Source: Parabacteroides sp. Marseille-P3160
Lineage (GTDB): Bacteria; Bacteroidota; Bacteroidia; Bacteroidales; Tannerellaceae
Length of the DNA stretch: 64,000 bases
Direction: 5' to 3'
Assembly (NCBI RefSeq): GCF_900162725.1
Contig: NZ_LT799418.1
Coordinates: 4,543,897 to 4,607,896, forward strand
The notes below the pieces were generated by a model, which did no database searches, was not told where the DNA came from, and was given only the letters and a program-made list of their open reading frames with translations. Shown in pieces: positions 29,903 through 38,860 of this stretch; the stretch's first letter is position 1; each line of letters opens with the position of its first letter. A program made the translations under genes and the position numbers.

Positions 29903-30985
29903 TTATTTCGCCTTGATCGTCAAGTTGCTATATCCTCCTCCGTCAAACAGGACCTCCCCCCCTTTGCCGCCGTTGATCTCTGCGGAATGTTCTTCCTTTC
30001 CATCATTCGAATGGGTTACATGCAAACCCTTCAGTTCAAAGTCTCCGTATTTCATGCTCTTAGCGCGCACACTGAAAGAGGCTTTGGATGAGATTTCAAT
30101 TTTCAGGTTCCCGTAACGGGCATCTACCTGCACACGCTCAAAGGCCGGATCCAGCTCTTTAATGTCCAATGTCCCATAATCGATGGCATCGACATGGAGT
30201 GTCTTCCGCACCGTCCCCAAAGCGATATTACTATATTTTGCATCAATGGATGCCGCATCGATTCCTTCAATCGTTCCATTACCGTACTTTTTCTGTATGG
30301 ACAAGGACCCGACGTGCCCCAACTCTTCATTGGAGTACCGGCTGTTCACCTCGATCTTTTGCCCCTTCATGAGCTTGACTTTACCACAGTAGGCAAGATC
30401 GAAGCTTGCCGAAACGACATCTCCCAACAAGACATTGCTGTATTGGGCGACAACCGCCAGCCCTCCCTTGAAGTTGCCGGCATTGATATTCCCATATTTC
30501 ACATCCAGGCGGTAGCTCCCCGCATTATCCCCGGGCAAATTGATATTTCCATACTTCTGGTTCAAATCCAGATTTAATAGGGAAGGAACCGTCACGTAGT
30601 AATGAATCACAAGTTGTTGTCCTCTCCCATTTCCTCCCCAGGTTCTGTTCTCCAATGAAGTAACAGCGGAAAGATAATTTGTTGCCTGCTGAAAGTTAAT
30701 ATGTACTCGGTCGACCGCTTCCTGAGCGACCCGTTCACTTCCGGCTTTCGCTTCGATCACGACCTTTACCGATACTTCTTTCCGGTCCCAATAGGAAACA
30801 ACTATATTTCCGTATTTATTCTCTATCGCCAGCTTCCCATTAGCCGCCATGGGGTAAGTCTTTACGATTTCTTTCCTTTTTATACTCTCCGATTCAAAGG
30901 CAAATAGCATTTGTCCGCAAAAGAAGAAAAGCAAAATCATCCATACAAGCGACCGGTTTTGTTTATTCATTTTTGTTTTCATCAT
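29903..30985 (-). CDS. Secreted beta-repeat protein (DUF4097-like adhesin fold)
   Basis: Protein of 360 residues. A signal peptide (LVWMILLFFFCGQMLFAFE) is followed by a beta-strand-rich body with a recurring K/R-Y-[GS]-N motif: NKYGNIVVSYW, NQKYGNINLP, VKYGNINAG, AQYSNVLLG, SRYSNEELG, KKYGNGTIEG, AKYSNIALG, ARYGNLKIEI. The roughly 20-residue periodicity suggests a right-handed beta-helix like DUF4097 or head-GIN proteins. Its start overlaps the preceding anti-sigma-like gene by 4 bases, so it is the output or sensor gene of that sigma operon. The function is unknown. Confidence 0.82.
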   Translation of the reverse strand: MMKTKMNKQNRSLVWMILLFFFCGQMLFAFESESIKRKEIVKTYPMAANGKLAIENKYGNIVVSYWDRKEVSVKVVIEAKAGSERVAQEAVDRVHINFQQATNYLSAVTSLENRTWGGNGRGQQLVIHYYVTVPSLLNLDLNQKYGNINLPGDNAGSYRLDVKYGNINAGNFKGGLAVVAQYSNVLLGDVVSASFDLAYCGKVKLMKGQKIEVNSRYSNEELGHVGSLSIQKKYGNGTIEGIDAASIDAKYSNIALGTVRKTLHVDAIDYGTLDIKELDPAFERVQVDARYGNLKIEISSKASFSVRAKSMKYGDFELKGLHVTHSNDGKEEHSAEINGGKGGEVLFDGGGYSNLTIKAK

Positions 30986-31509
30986 TTATAATTTGTATAT
31001 TCATTCGTAACACGTTCCATCTGTTGAAGCATAATCGTCAAGCTTTCCAAACTATTGCTGTAATGCTGGTTCATAGCATACAGCCCATCGTTGGAACAAG
31101 GCAGCTTCGGCAGGATATCCGACTCAAAGCGCTCGGTCTCCGAAAGTACCCGGTTGGTTTCCTGCCAAAGATCGGCAGTGCCCGGAGCCTTTTTCTCCTT
31201 ATAAATCGTTTGCATCTGTGCAATCACCTCGTCTATCCGCATCTGGTAATACAACCGTACTTCCCGGATTTCCTGGGCTGACTCGCATACGGTTTCCCCG
31301 GAATCATCCATGACAAAGGAAGGCCTTACCCACAGCAAAAGAGCTAACGTAGCGGCAGCCGCGAACGAACAGACCCCGATCAGCAATTTTCGCTTCTTTG
31401 CCGGGGAGGGCGGCAATTTCTTTCCGAAGCGTTCCAGGTGCCCTTCCGGCAATGCCTCTTCCCGGAACTCTCCGATATGTTGATCTATAAACTGTTTTAA
31501 CTTATCCAT
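30982..31509 (-). CDS. Anti-sigma-factor-like single-pass membrane protein
   Basis: Protein of 175 residues: a soluble N-terminus (KLKQFIDQHIGEFREEALPEGH), a basic stop (PAKKRKLLIG), one membrane helix (VCSFAAAATLALLLWV) and a coiled-coil-like C-terminal domain with two Cys. The family was not recognised, but the layout and its position 4 bases after the sigma gene fit an anti-sigma factor. It overlaps the next gene by 4 bases, implying translational coupling. Confidence 0.75.
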   Translation of the reverse strand: MDKLKQFIDQHIGEFREEALPEGHLERFGKKLPPSPAKKRKLLIGVCSFAAAATLALLLWVRPSFVMDDSGETVCESAQEIREVRLYYQMRIDEVIAQMQTIYKEKKAPGTADLWQETNRVLSETERFESDILPKLPCSNDGLYAMNQHYSNSLESLTIMLQQMERVTNEYTNYK

Positions 31510-31513
31510 TCTC

Positions 31514-32044
31514 TTATTTATCTCCTATTCTTTCTAACAATTTCCGTTTAGCCCGCAAATACTGGCTTCGGACCGTAACCGGCTTTATCTTCAAGATCGA
31601 TGCGATCTCATCCGTATCATAACCCTCGAAAAGAGACAGGGAAAGAATTAAACGATAGCCCGGCGGCAAATTGGCAATTTCTCTCTTGATCCGTTCGACT
31701 GTGCAGGTAATCTCGGCGGCATCGGCGTCCTCTTCAGACGGGATGTCTGCCGTTTCCTTCAATTCTTCCCAATCCGGAACCTTCCGGCGGACATAGTCAA
31801 TCGAGGTATGGACGGCAATCTGTTTCAGCCAAGCGTCAAAGCTCTGTCCTTCATGATACTGTTCCAATCGGGTCAACGCCTTCAAGAAAGAGTCCTGCAT
31901 CGCTTCTTCAGCCTCCATCGAATTACCGACAATCCGCAAGCACGTCGCATAAATCCATCCGGCATAGCGCGAATACAAATTCAATTGTGCAACACGCTTG
32001 CCCTTGCGACATTCTTTGATTAACTCTGCTGTCTCTGCTTCCAT
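31514..32044 (-). CDS. RNA polymerase ECF sigma factor
   Basis: The start is set at ATG 32044 (MEAETAELIKECRKGKRVAQ), because upstream in-frame sequence (to 32119) overlaps the nigD terminator and is low-complexity TATATA. Region 2: LYSRYAGWIYATCLRIVGNSMEAEEAMQDSFLKAL. Region 4: LPPGYRLILSLSLFEGYDTDEIASILKIKPVTVRSQYLRAKRKLLE. It heads a three-gene operon with the anti-sigma-like and beta-repeat genes. It is a non-SusCD type, with no FecR or SusC nearby. Confidence 0.9.
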   Translation of the reverse strand: MEAETAELIKECRKGKRVAQLNLYSRYAGWIYATCLRIVGNSMEAEEAMQDSFLKALTRLEQYHEGQSFDAWLKQIAVHTSIDYVRRKVPDWEELKETADIPSEEDADAAEITCTVERIKREIANLPPGYRLILSLSLFEGYDTDEIASILKIKPVTVRSQYLRAKRKLLERIGDK

Positions 32045-32110
32045 TTGTATATATATATATACGCAACAAAAAAACAAACGTTGCATCTGATGGGACGAAT
32101 ATATATAAAA

Positions 32111-32135
32111 AAGAGGCATCCTCGCGACGCCTCTT
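32111..32135 (-). terminator. Terminator of the NigD-like gene
   Basis: The minus strand reads AAGAGGC, GTCGCGAGGAT, GCCTCTT and then a run of six T, 47 bases after the nigD-like stop: a classical intrinsic terminator. Confidence 0.8.
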
Positions 32136-32181
32136 CTCCCGTACTAAATGATAAAAATAAAAGTCATGTGGAAAGGTATGT

Positions 32182-32910
32182 TTATTTAATTTCCGTAGAA
32201 TAAGTTTCTTTGCTTATTTTACGATTTGTAAAGGTTGCTTTTCGTTGTGGAGTGTAAACCAGTTCGTACTCCTTCTCTCCTTCAAATGTCTTAACCTTGA
32301 TGAGCAATGTGATTTCTTCCTCGCCGGTCTCGAAATCCGGGAGTTTGAAGGCGACCAATCCCCTTTGTCCATAGGATGCATGATCATCATAGGCGTTATG
32401 GCGGAATTCAAAGGCGTAAGGACTTGCCGAAGAAGTACTATCCTGAAGCAAGTTGACAAAATGCGATACACCGCCTCCGGCATTAAAGCCAAAGTCTATA
32501 TTCAGAAAACCGTCGCCGGTCCATAGATTGTAAATCTTCACCGGGTCGGTGCCATAAATGGAATCGTTCTCCACTCCCTTGTTTTCGGCGACCTCTTTGG
32601 TCAGTATCTTCTGTAATGCATTTACTTTGATATAATGATCAAACCCCGACATGGAATCGGAAAGAATTGTATAGTCCACCAATACCCGTTGGTTATATTT
32701 CAGCCCTGCAGGCCGATATAAAGGAGACGCAGGCCACAAGGTCGTTCCATCATCCAATGTCAAAGAATACCAATCATCGCCTTCTTGATATACGGTAGCA
32801 ACTTCAACCCAGAAATCCCCTAGCGAATACCCATCATCCGAACAGGAATTCAATGTCATCGATGCTAAAAGGATTCCTGCAATTGCCGTAAAAAACTTAA
32901 ATCGTTTCAT
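32182..32910 (-). CDS. NigD-like lipoprotein
   Basis: Protein of 242 residues with lipobox MTLNSC followed by SDDGYSLGDFWV, matching NigD-like proteins: an N-terminal OB-like region (VATVYQEGDDWYSLTLDDGTTLWPAS) and a C-terminal beta-sandwich (LNIDFGFNAGGGVSHFVNLL). NigD was first named beside a Bacteroides bacteriocin gene; the wider family are surface or periplasmic lipoproteins of unknown role. It is transcribed alone with its own terminator. Confidence 0.88.
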   Translation of the reverse strand: MKRFKFFTAIAGILLASMTLNSCSDDGYSLGDFWVEVATVYQEGDDWYSLTLDDGTTLWPASPLYRPAGLKYNQRVLVDYTILSDSMSGFDHYIKVNALQKILTKEVAENKGVENDSIYGTDPVKIYNLWTGDGFLNIDFGFNAGGGVSHFVNLLQDSTSSASPYAFEFRHNAYDDHASYGQRGLVAFKLPDFETGEEEITLLIKVKTFEGEKEYELVYTPQRKATFTNRKISKETYSTEIK

Positions 32911-33000
32911 AGCATCTATTCTTTTTAAAATTATTTTCCTTTTTATAATTAAGTAGATGAATATTGATCGGAAAATGCTGCGAACGAGGGTTATTAATAA

Positions 33001-33264
33001 TTGTTAATTAAAGTTTGGCGAGTAAAAAGCCAAACAAAACGAGAAGAAGTATGGATGATGAACGATGAACAGATTGATAAATCGTCCCATCGGTTTTGGG
33101 TTTCGGTAAATCAGGGCAAACTGTTATGTTCGGCAGAAGCGACAAAAGAGGAATTAAAAGCATATTTGGTCGAAGATTTAAACTCCTGTTATGTTCGGCG
33201 GAAGCTCCGGCTTCCGTCGGTGATAAAAGCGAGGCTCCCGCCTCGCAATGATTATCCTTTTTAA
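33001..33264 (+). CDS. Doubtful small ORF in a repeat-rich gap
   Basis: The open frame of 87 codons starts at TTG; the first ATG is 33052-33057 (MMNDEQIDKSSHRFW). It contains QGKLLCSAEATKEELKAYLVEDLNSC, which looks somewhat protein-like. Its last third runs into the hairpin array, and the sequence tgttatgttcggc occurs twice within it (33122 and 33187). It may be a decayed gene or a chance frame; no family was recognised. Confidence 0.2.
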   Translation: MLIKVWRVKSQTKREEVWMMNDEQIDKSSHRFWVSVNQGKLLCSAEATKEELKAYLVEDLNSCYVRRKLRLPSVIKARLPPRNDYPF

Positions 33265-33319
33265 GGATAGGCAAAGCGGGAGCTTTACTTCCAACACGGC
33301 GGAGTGAGGACACTCCGCC
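33199..33319. repeat. Array of five consecutive hairpins
   Basis: Five short stem-loops in 121 bases: 33199-33216 (7-bp stem, loop TCCG), 33229-33246 (7 bp, loop TCCC), 33253-33269 (7 bp, loop TTT), 33273-33286 (5 bp, loop GGGA) and 33298-33319 (9 bp, loop AGGA). An 11-bp inverted repeat TGTTCGGCGGA / TCCGCCGAACA (33192-33202 and 33314-33324) encloses the whole set. No ORF explains it. It resembles a REP- or MITE-like non-coding element or a structured RNA. Confidence 0.7.
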
Positions 33320-33365
33320 GAACAAATGGGGAAATGCATTTGCCCTGTTCGATAAATCCGGTTAG

Positions 33366-33453
33366 GTGTTTGACGGCTGTGAAACAGGTGTTCTACAGTT
33401 GTGAAACACGTGTTTGACGGCTGTAAAACACGTGTTCTATAGCCGTCAAACAC
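33366..33453. repeat. Four tandem 22-bp quasi-palindromic repeats
   Basis: Contiguous units at 33366-33387, 33388-33409, 33410-33431 and 33432-33453. All start GTGTT, and the last three end in AAACAC/AAAACAC. Odd units read GTGTTTGACGGCTGT, even units GTGTTCTACAG or GTGTTCTATAG. The fourth is nearly the reverse complement of the third (two mismatches), so 33410-33453 can fold into one long hairpin. There are no spacers, so it is not a CRISPR. The remaining bases to lpxB (33454-33560) show nothing further. Confidence 0.75.
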
Positions 33454-33560
33454 TCAATTGCGTGCAGTGAAATCACAGGTAGTGTATATACCTGTATGAA
33501 AATCAGTACATCCCAAGGTTATTTTCCTGCTGTTGATCGGCAGCGAGGCGGATTAAACGC

Positions 33561-34703
33561 CTAAATTGAAGATATGAGCGATTGATAAATCAAGTCGGCC
33601 GCCCGGACGGAAGCTCCGGGATTACCCAATTTGGCGAGCGCTTCATCGTAACCTTCCAGCATCCGCTCACGATAAGGCGCCTGATAGGCCAACCGTTCCG
33701 ACTCTTCCCGGATACGCTGTGCGGAGAAAAGGGCTCCGAATAGTTCCCGCACGACTTCCCGTCCTGCAATCAGATTGACTAAAGAAATATAGGGAGTCGT
33801 AAAAAAATGACGGAAGATGAAATTAACCAGCTTTCCTCCCCAGAAGTAATAACAGACTACTTGCGGCACCCGGAAGAGGGCGGTCTCCAACGTGGCGGTT
33901 CCCGAAGTTACCAGCGCCAGCGCACTATGCTCCAGTAACGGATAGGTACGCCCGAAAACAATCTTTACCGGCTTGCCATCCGTATAGATCCGGTAGTAGT
34001 CCGGCTCGATACCCGGCGCACCGGCAATCACCATCTGGTATTCCGGGAACGAGGCCCCCACCTCGAGCATTGTCGGCAAGTTATCCTTAATCTCCTGCCT
34101 CCTGCTCCCGGCCAGCAACGCCAAGACCGGCCGGCCGGGCGCCAGTCCGGCCTCCACCGGGAATGTATCTTCTTTCTCTTCCTTCCCTTTCCGGTAGTTA
34201 GCTACGGAATCGACGGAAGGATTCCCCACATAGTCCACCCGATAGCCCAGCCCGGCATAGAAATCCGTTTCAAAGGGAAGAATGCAGAACATGCGGTCTA
34301 CGTACCGCCGGATCGAATGGATACGGTATTTCTTCCAGGCCCAGATCTTAGGGGAAATATAATAATAGACCGGAAGATGAAGTTCCGTCTTAACAAACTT
34401 GGCAACCTTCAGGTTAAATCCAGGATAATCCACCAAGATAACGACATCCGGTGCATAAGAACGAATATCCTCCCGGCAGGATTTCAGGTTTCTCAGAATA
34501 GTTTTCAAGTTTTTCAAGACCGGAATAACCCCCATGAAGGCCATCTCCCGGTAATGACGGACCAGATGCCCGCCCACTCCGGCCATCAGATCGCCGCCAA
34601 GAAAACGGAAATCCGCCGCGGCGTCCTTTTCCTTCAGGGCCGCCATCAGATTCGATGCATGCAAGTCCCCGGAAGCTTCTCCGGCTATCAGATAATATTT
34701 CAT
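33561..34703 (-). CDS. lpxB: Lipid-A-disaccharide synthase
   Basis: Protein of 380 residues, the usual size. The N-terminus YYLIAGEASGDLHASNLM is the family signature, with RFLGGDLMAGVGGHLVRHYREMAFMG, PDVVILVDYPGFNLKVAKF, YYISPKIWAWKKYRI and VTSGTATLETALFRVPQVVCYYFWG following. LpxB joins UDP-2,3-diacylglucosamine and lipid X to make lipid A disaccharide at the inner membrane. It follows surE by 20 bases in the same operon, an arrangement common in Bacteroidales. Confidence 0.97.
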   Translation of the reverse strand: MKYYLIAGEASGDLHASNLMAALKEKDAAADFRFLGGDLMAGVGGHLVRHYREMAFMGVIPVLKNLKTILRNLKSCREDIRSYAPDVVILVDYPGFNLKVAKFVKTELHLPVYYYISPKIWAWKKYRIHSIRRYVDRMFCILPFETDFYAGLGYRVDYVGNPSVDSVANYRKGKEEKEDTFPVEAGLAPGRPVLALLAGSRRQEIKDNLPTMLEVGASFPEYQMVIAGAPGIEPDYYRIYTDGKPVKIVFGRTYPLLEHSALALVTSGTATLETALFRVPQVVCYYFWGGKLVNFIFRHFFTTPYISLVNLIAGREVVRELFGALFSAQRIREESERLAYQAPYRERMLEGYDEALAKLGNPGASVRAADLIYQSLISSI

Positions 34704-34723
34704 GTGCCAACGCTATTGGTAAG

Positions 34724-35506
34724 TCAATCCAAGCTTTGTTTCCAAACTTTCAATGTGTCCATAAACGCATAATCCGTCACATCTACCTTGCAAGGCACCA
34801 GGGAGGCATATCCCTCGGCCAGCAGCAGCGTGTCGTTATCCGGTGCAACCGGTTCTTTCGGTTGAAACTCACCCGTCAACCAAAAGACAGGGTTCCCTTT
34901 CGCATCGCTCGAACGATGGAATTCGTTCACCCAACGCCCGTCCGATTGCCGGCAAATCGCGACCCCTTTTACCTCTTCCACATTCGGTACGTTCAGATTC
35001 AGGTAGGTCCCATGCACCAATCCTTCCTTCAGCACTTTCCGCGCCAAGAGGTTCGCCAGGCGCCCACTATTCCTGAAATCGGCATCTTCCGTATGATTCA
35101 GCAAAGAAACCCCCAAAGACGGAACATCGAAGATACAGCCTTCGATCACTGCCCCCATCGTTCCGGAATAATGGACGCTGATCGCCTGGTTGCCGCCGTG
35201 GTTGATTCCGGAGACCAACAGATCCGGCTTCTGTTCCAACACTTCATTAATCGCCAGTTTCACACAATCTACCGGCGTTCCGGTACAACGGTAAACGGTC
35301 AGCCCTTCTTCTTTTTTTACTAATGCATAGGAAATCGGAACCGCCGAAGTAATAGCGCTTGACATCCCTGAACGGGGGCCGTCGGGTGCGAAGACCACCA
35401 AATCACCTATCTCACGTAGGCTTTTTGCCAATTCGTTAATTCCTTTTGCCTGTAGACCATCATCATTTGTAATCAAAATAAGCGGTTTCTTGTTCGTCCT
35501 CATCAA
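34724..35506 (-). CDS. surE: 5'/3'-nucleotidase SurE
   Basis: Protein of 260 residues with the metal-binding start [57 protein letters not shown] and [11 protein letters not shown]: all SurE blocks in order. SurE is a cytoplasmic metal-dependent nucleoside monophosphatase. It is the first gene of the surE-lpxB unit. Confidence 0.96.
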   Translation of the reverse strand: MMRTNKKPLILITNDDGLQAKGINELAKSLREIGDLVVFAPDGPRSGMSSAITSAVPISYALVKKEEGLTVYRCTGTPVDCVKLAINEVLEQKPDLLVSGINHGGNQAISVHYSGTMGAVIEGCIFDVPSLGVSLLNHTEDADFRNSGRLANLLARKVLKEGLVHGTYLNLNVPNVEEVKGVAICRQSDGRWVNEFHRSSDAKGNPVFWLTGEFQPKEPVAPDNDTLLLAEGYASLVPCKVDVTDYAFMDTLKVWKQSLD

Positions 35507-35528
35507 TATTATTCTTTCATGTTATTTA

Positions 35529-35558
35529 CAAAAATACTATTTTATTCGGCATTTCAAA
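35529..35558 (-). promoter_or_regulatory. Promoter of the surE-lpxB operon
   Basis: Read on the minus strand: TTTG (35558-35555), an 18-base spacer, then TATTTTTG (35536-35529), 22 bases before the surE ATG. This fits the TTTG / TAnnTTTG pattern. Confidence 0.55.
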
Positions 35559-35668
35559 TGCTCCCCTGTCCCGAATCCATCTAATGTAATCAAAACTTAA
35601 AAAAACATTCTTCCAGGGAAGGCGGTTATCAAAATGCTTCTTATCTTAGCATCCACATCTAAAACGGT

Positions 35669-37105
35669 ATGTTAACAACGATTCAAATAGGCGCTGTCAT
35701 CGGGCTAATCGTCTTGATCCTTTACATGATCACCATCATCGGACTTGTGACCGTGATCATAACGGAAAACAGGAACCCGCTGAAAACAATCCCTTGGGTA
35801 GTCGTACTTATGTTTGTCCCGGGTATCGGATTGATTCTTTATTTTTTCTTCGGGCAGGATAACCGGAAGCAAAGGATTATTTCCCGGCGGATTTATAAAC
35901 GGATCATGAAGCGTCCGCAACAGGGTACCCCTTCGATCGACACTACTCTCATCCCCGAATCCTACCACCCGCTGGTGCATCTGTTAAGCCGGAGCAATGA
36001 ATCTTCCCTACTCTACGGGAGTAAAATAGAAACCTATATCAACGGACAATCGAAATACGAGGCGCTGCTCAAAGCCATCCGCCAGGCCCGTGACCATATC
36101 CATATCGAGTATTATATCTTCTCCAACGATAAAATCGGTAACCGGATCAAGGAAGCCCTCATCGACAAGGCAAAAGAGGGAGTGGAAATACGCCTCATCT
36201 ATGATGACGTAGGTAGTTGGAACACTAAGCAGTATTTCTTCAGGGAGATGAAAGAAGCGGGAATCGAGGTATTCGCCTTCCTCCCGGTAGCATTCCCTAC
36301 ATTAACCAGCAAAGTGAACTACCGAAATCACCGGAAGATTGTCGTCATCGACGGCAAAATCGGTTTTACCGGCGGAATGAACATAGCCGACCGGTACAAC
36401 GAGGGCGTCTCTTGGGGAATCTGGCGGGATACGCACTTCCGGATAGAAGGGAGAGGTGTGTATGGCTTGCAGTCCGTCTTCCTGATCGACTGGTACGTGT
36501 TAAGCAAAAAACTGGTGCAGGGGCGGCGCTATTATCCGCCGGTGGAAAGCTTCGGCGACAATCTGATGCAGGTGGCGACCAGCGGACCTGTCGGTCCATG
36601 GCGTACCCTTTTACAGGCAATCATCTTCTGCGTAGCCAATGCAAAAAAATCCATCCTTATCCAGACCCCTTATTTCATGCCGACTGAAGGTTTAAACCAG
36701 GCTCTACAGTCGGCTGCCCTGGGGGGAATCGACGTACAACTAATGCTTCCCAAGCGCTCGGATACGCAGACGGCCAATATGGCCTCCCATTCTTTTCTCG
36801 ACGATATGGTGAAGGCCGGGGTAAAAGTCTTTTTCTATACTGCCGGATTTCTGCACTCCAAGTTGCTTGTTTTCGACGAGGAAGTGGTGTCCATCGGTTC
36901 GGCCAATATTGATTTCCGCAGTTTCGAACACAATTTTGAAATGAACCTCTTTGTGTATCAAAAGGAATTCGCCCTCGAAATGACCCGCATGTTCACCAAA
37001 GACCTGGCCTCGTGCGAACGGCTCATCCCCTCCCGCTGGCTGCTCCGTCCCCGCTGGCAACGAATGTGTGAATCCTTCATGCGCTTGTTCTCTCCTCTCT
37101 TGTAA
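35669..37105 (+). CDS. cls: Cardiolipin synthase
   Basis: Protein of 478 residues with two N-terminal membrane helices (IGAVIGLIVLILYMITIIGLV and VVVLMFVPGIGLILYFFFG) and two phospholipase-D HKD motifs: NYRNHRKIVVIDGKIGFTGG and FLHSKLLVFDEEVVSIGSAN. It condenses two phosphatidylglycerols into cardiolipin at the inner membrane. It is the last housekeeping gene before the nitrogenase cluster. The 37106-37297 gap holds the activator promoter. Confidence 0.95.
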   Translation: MLTTIQIGAVIGLIVLILYMITIIGLVTVIITENRNPLKTIPWVVVLMFVPGIGLILYFFFGQDNRKQRIISRRIYKRIMKRPQQGTPSIDTTLIPESYHPLVHLLSRSNESSLLYGSKIETYINGQSKYEALLKAIRQARDHIHIEYYIFSNDKIGNRIKEALIDKAKEGVEIRLIYDDVGSWNTKQYFFREMKEAGIEVFAFLPVAFPTLTSKVNYRNHRKIVVIDGKIGFTGGMNIADRYNEGVSWGIWRDTHFRIEGRGVYGLQSVFLIDWYVLSKKLVQGRRYYPPVESFGDNLMQVATSGPVGPWRTLLQAIIFCVANAKKSILIQTPYFMPTEGLNQALQSAALGGIDVQLMLPKRSDTQTANMASHSFLDDMVKAGVKVFFYTAGFLHSKLLVFDEEVVSIGSANIDFRSFEHNFEMNLFVYQKEFALEMTRMFTKDLASCERLIPSRWLLRPRWQRMCESFMRLFSPLL

Positions 37106-37221
37106 ATTGACTTTTAGAGATGAGTCATTCTACTGTCGGCCTTGCATAAGAGACGAAAAACAAAAAGACAGTGATTTGTTATTTTTAATATCAAAAATTA
37201 CCTTTTATAATTAAATTAGCG

Positions 37222-37229
37222 TACATTTG
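37222..37229 (+). promoter_or_regulatory. Promoter -7 box of the nifA-like gene
   Basis: TACATTTG matches TAnnTTTG exactly; a TTTT at 37203-37206 may serve as the weak -33. The box ends on the GTG at 37229, so that upstream start cannot be translated from this promoter. This supports the start at 37298. Confidence 0.6.
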
Positions 37230-37297
37230 TGTCTACTACAAGAATAGGTGAAGACATAATAGGTACTGGTTTTATTCTCAAAAATAGGAGGTCTTTT

Positions 37298-38860
37298 ATG
37301 CTTTGTGATAGAATTAAAAGGAATTGTTATGTAGAGACTGACTTAACTTTTCTCGTGAATATTAGTAACATCATAGGCCATAGTCAGGACATTTACCAAA
37401 ATCTGGAGGTGGTGTTGGAAGACTTGTGCAAATTTTTAGATGCGCAATATAGTATGATAGCAATTGTTGATCGCAACGATGACAAAATAATGATCAGTGC
37501 AGCTTATGGTTTAACAAAGGAGGAAAAAAACAGGGGCGTTTATAAAATTGGTGAAGGTATTATAGGTGAAGTTGTACAGACAGAAAAGGCTATCATTATC
37601 AATGATATATCCAAAAGTAAGCGTTTTTTAAATAAAACAGGAGTAACAAGTGACTCGAGTGGGCCAATGGCTTTTCTCTGTGTGCCTTTAGTTATACGGA
37701 ATGAGATCACAGCAACATTGAGTATTCATAAAGCTCACAATGGAATGACCGATTTCTCGGCCGAGATCAAATTTTTGAATATTGTAGGAACTTTAATTGC
37801 CAAAAATGTATCCATCCGGCGCAAACAAATAGAAGAAGTGGATGAATTACGTAAAGAAAACCGGCTGTTAAGAGGAGAGAGAATCTATAAACCGGATAAT
37901 ATTATTGGTAATTCATCATCGATGAACGACTTATATAGGCTGATAGAGAAAGTGGCGCCAACAAATAGTTCCATTATGATTCGTGGAGAAAGTGGCGTTG
38001 GTAAAGAATTGATCGCCGAAGCAATCCATAATGCAAGTGGAAGATCATCCAAGCCTTTTATAAAAGTTAATTGCTCCGCCCTGCCCGAATCTCTTATTGA
38101 AAGTGAACTGTTCGGGCATGAGAAAGGATCGTTTACCGGAGCTAATCTATCTCATACCGGACGTTTTGAAATGGCTAACGGAGGAACTATTTTTTTGGAT
38201 GAAATAGGAGACATACCGATATCCATACAGGTTAAACTACTTCGGGTACTGCAACAGCGGCAAATCGAGCGAGTCGGTGGAAACAAAACGATCGATATTG
38301 ATGTCCGGATCATTACGGCGACAAATCGTAATCTGGAAGAAATGATTAAGCAAAACTTATTCCGCGAAGATTTTTATTACCGGATTAATGTTTTTCCGAT
38401 TTATGTTCCTGCTTTACGGGAACGAGCCGCAGATATTCCAATTTTAACGGATCATTTCATTGCCAAGCTAAATAAAATAAACGGGACAAATGTGAAACGG
38501 ATAACAGGAAGTGCATTGGACATGTTGATGATGTACTCTTGGCCAGGGAATATACGTGAGTTGGAAAATGTGATCGAACGTGCAATGGTATTGTCTACAG
38601 ATTGCGTGATTCATTCCTATAATCTTCCCCCGACTTTACAAACCGGTATGTCTTCAAATACAATAAACAAAGGAACGCTTAAAAATGCTTTGGAACAGGT
38701 GGAGAAGCAGATGTTAATTGATTCGCTTATTGAAATGAGAGGAAACATCACAAAATCGGCAGAGCAATTAGGTATTACACGACGAATTATGGGTCTGCTG
38801 ATTGCCAGGTATAAAATTCAAGTCAAAAACTATAAACATCTATCGAATGAACAAAACTGA
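37298..38860 (+). CDS. nifA: NifA/AnfA-type sigma-54-dependent activator
   Basis: The start is placed at ATG 37298, which has an AGGAGG ribosome site 7 bases upstream (rare in Bacteroidetes) and lies downstream of the promoter box; 520 residues. A GAF domain spans about 25-172. The AAA+ domain (about 200-430) has Walker A GESGVGKE (230-237), loop 1 GSFTGA (277-282, where GAFTGA is usual) and Walker B GTIFLDE. A C-terminal Fis-type helix-turn-helix (GNITKSAEQLGITRRIMGLLI) binds DNA. Cys3 and Cys10 near the N-terminus may play the role of the cysteines that sense Fe or oxygen in AnfA and VnfA; this is an inference. It should activate the sigma-54 promoter of anfH. Confidence 0.9.
   Translation: MLCDRIKRNCYVETDLTFLVNISNIIGHSQDIYQNLEVVLEDLCKFLDAQYSMIAIVDRNDDKIMISAAYGLTKEEKNRGVYKIGEGIIGEVVQTEKAIIINDISKSKRFLNKTGVTSDSSGPMAFLCVPLVIRNEITATLSIHKAHNGMTDFSAEIKFLNIVGTLIAKNVSIRRKQIEEVDELRKENRLLRGERIYKPDNIIGNSSSMNDLYRLIEKVAPTNSSIMIRGESGVGKELIAEAIHNASGRSSKPFIKVNCSALPESLIESELFGHEKGSFTGANLSHTGRFEMANGGTIFLDEIGDIPISIQVKLLRVLQQRQIERVGGNKTIDIDVRIITATNRNLEEMIKQNLFREDFYYRINVFPIYVPALRERAADIPILTDHFIAKLNKINGTNVKRITGSALDMLMMYSWPGNIRELENVIERAMVLSTDCVIHSYNLPPTLQTGMSSNTINKGTLKNALEQVEKQMLIDSLIEMRGNITKSAEQLGITRRIMGLLIARYKIQVKNYKHLSNEQN

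Noticed and set aside
33366-33453. CRISPR array
   Set aside because: The units abut without spacers, and no cas gene is present.
37229-37297. Upstream GTG start for the activator
   Set aside because: The -7 promoter box overlaps it; ATG 37298 has a clear AGGAGG site.
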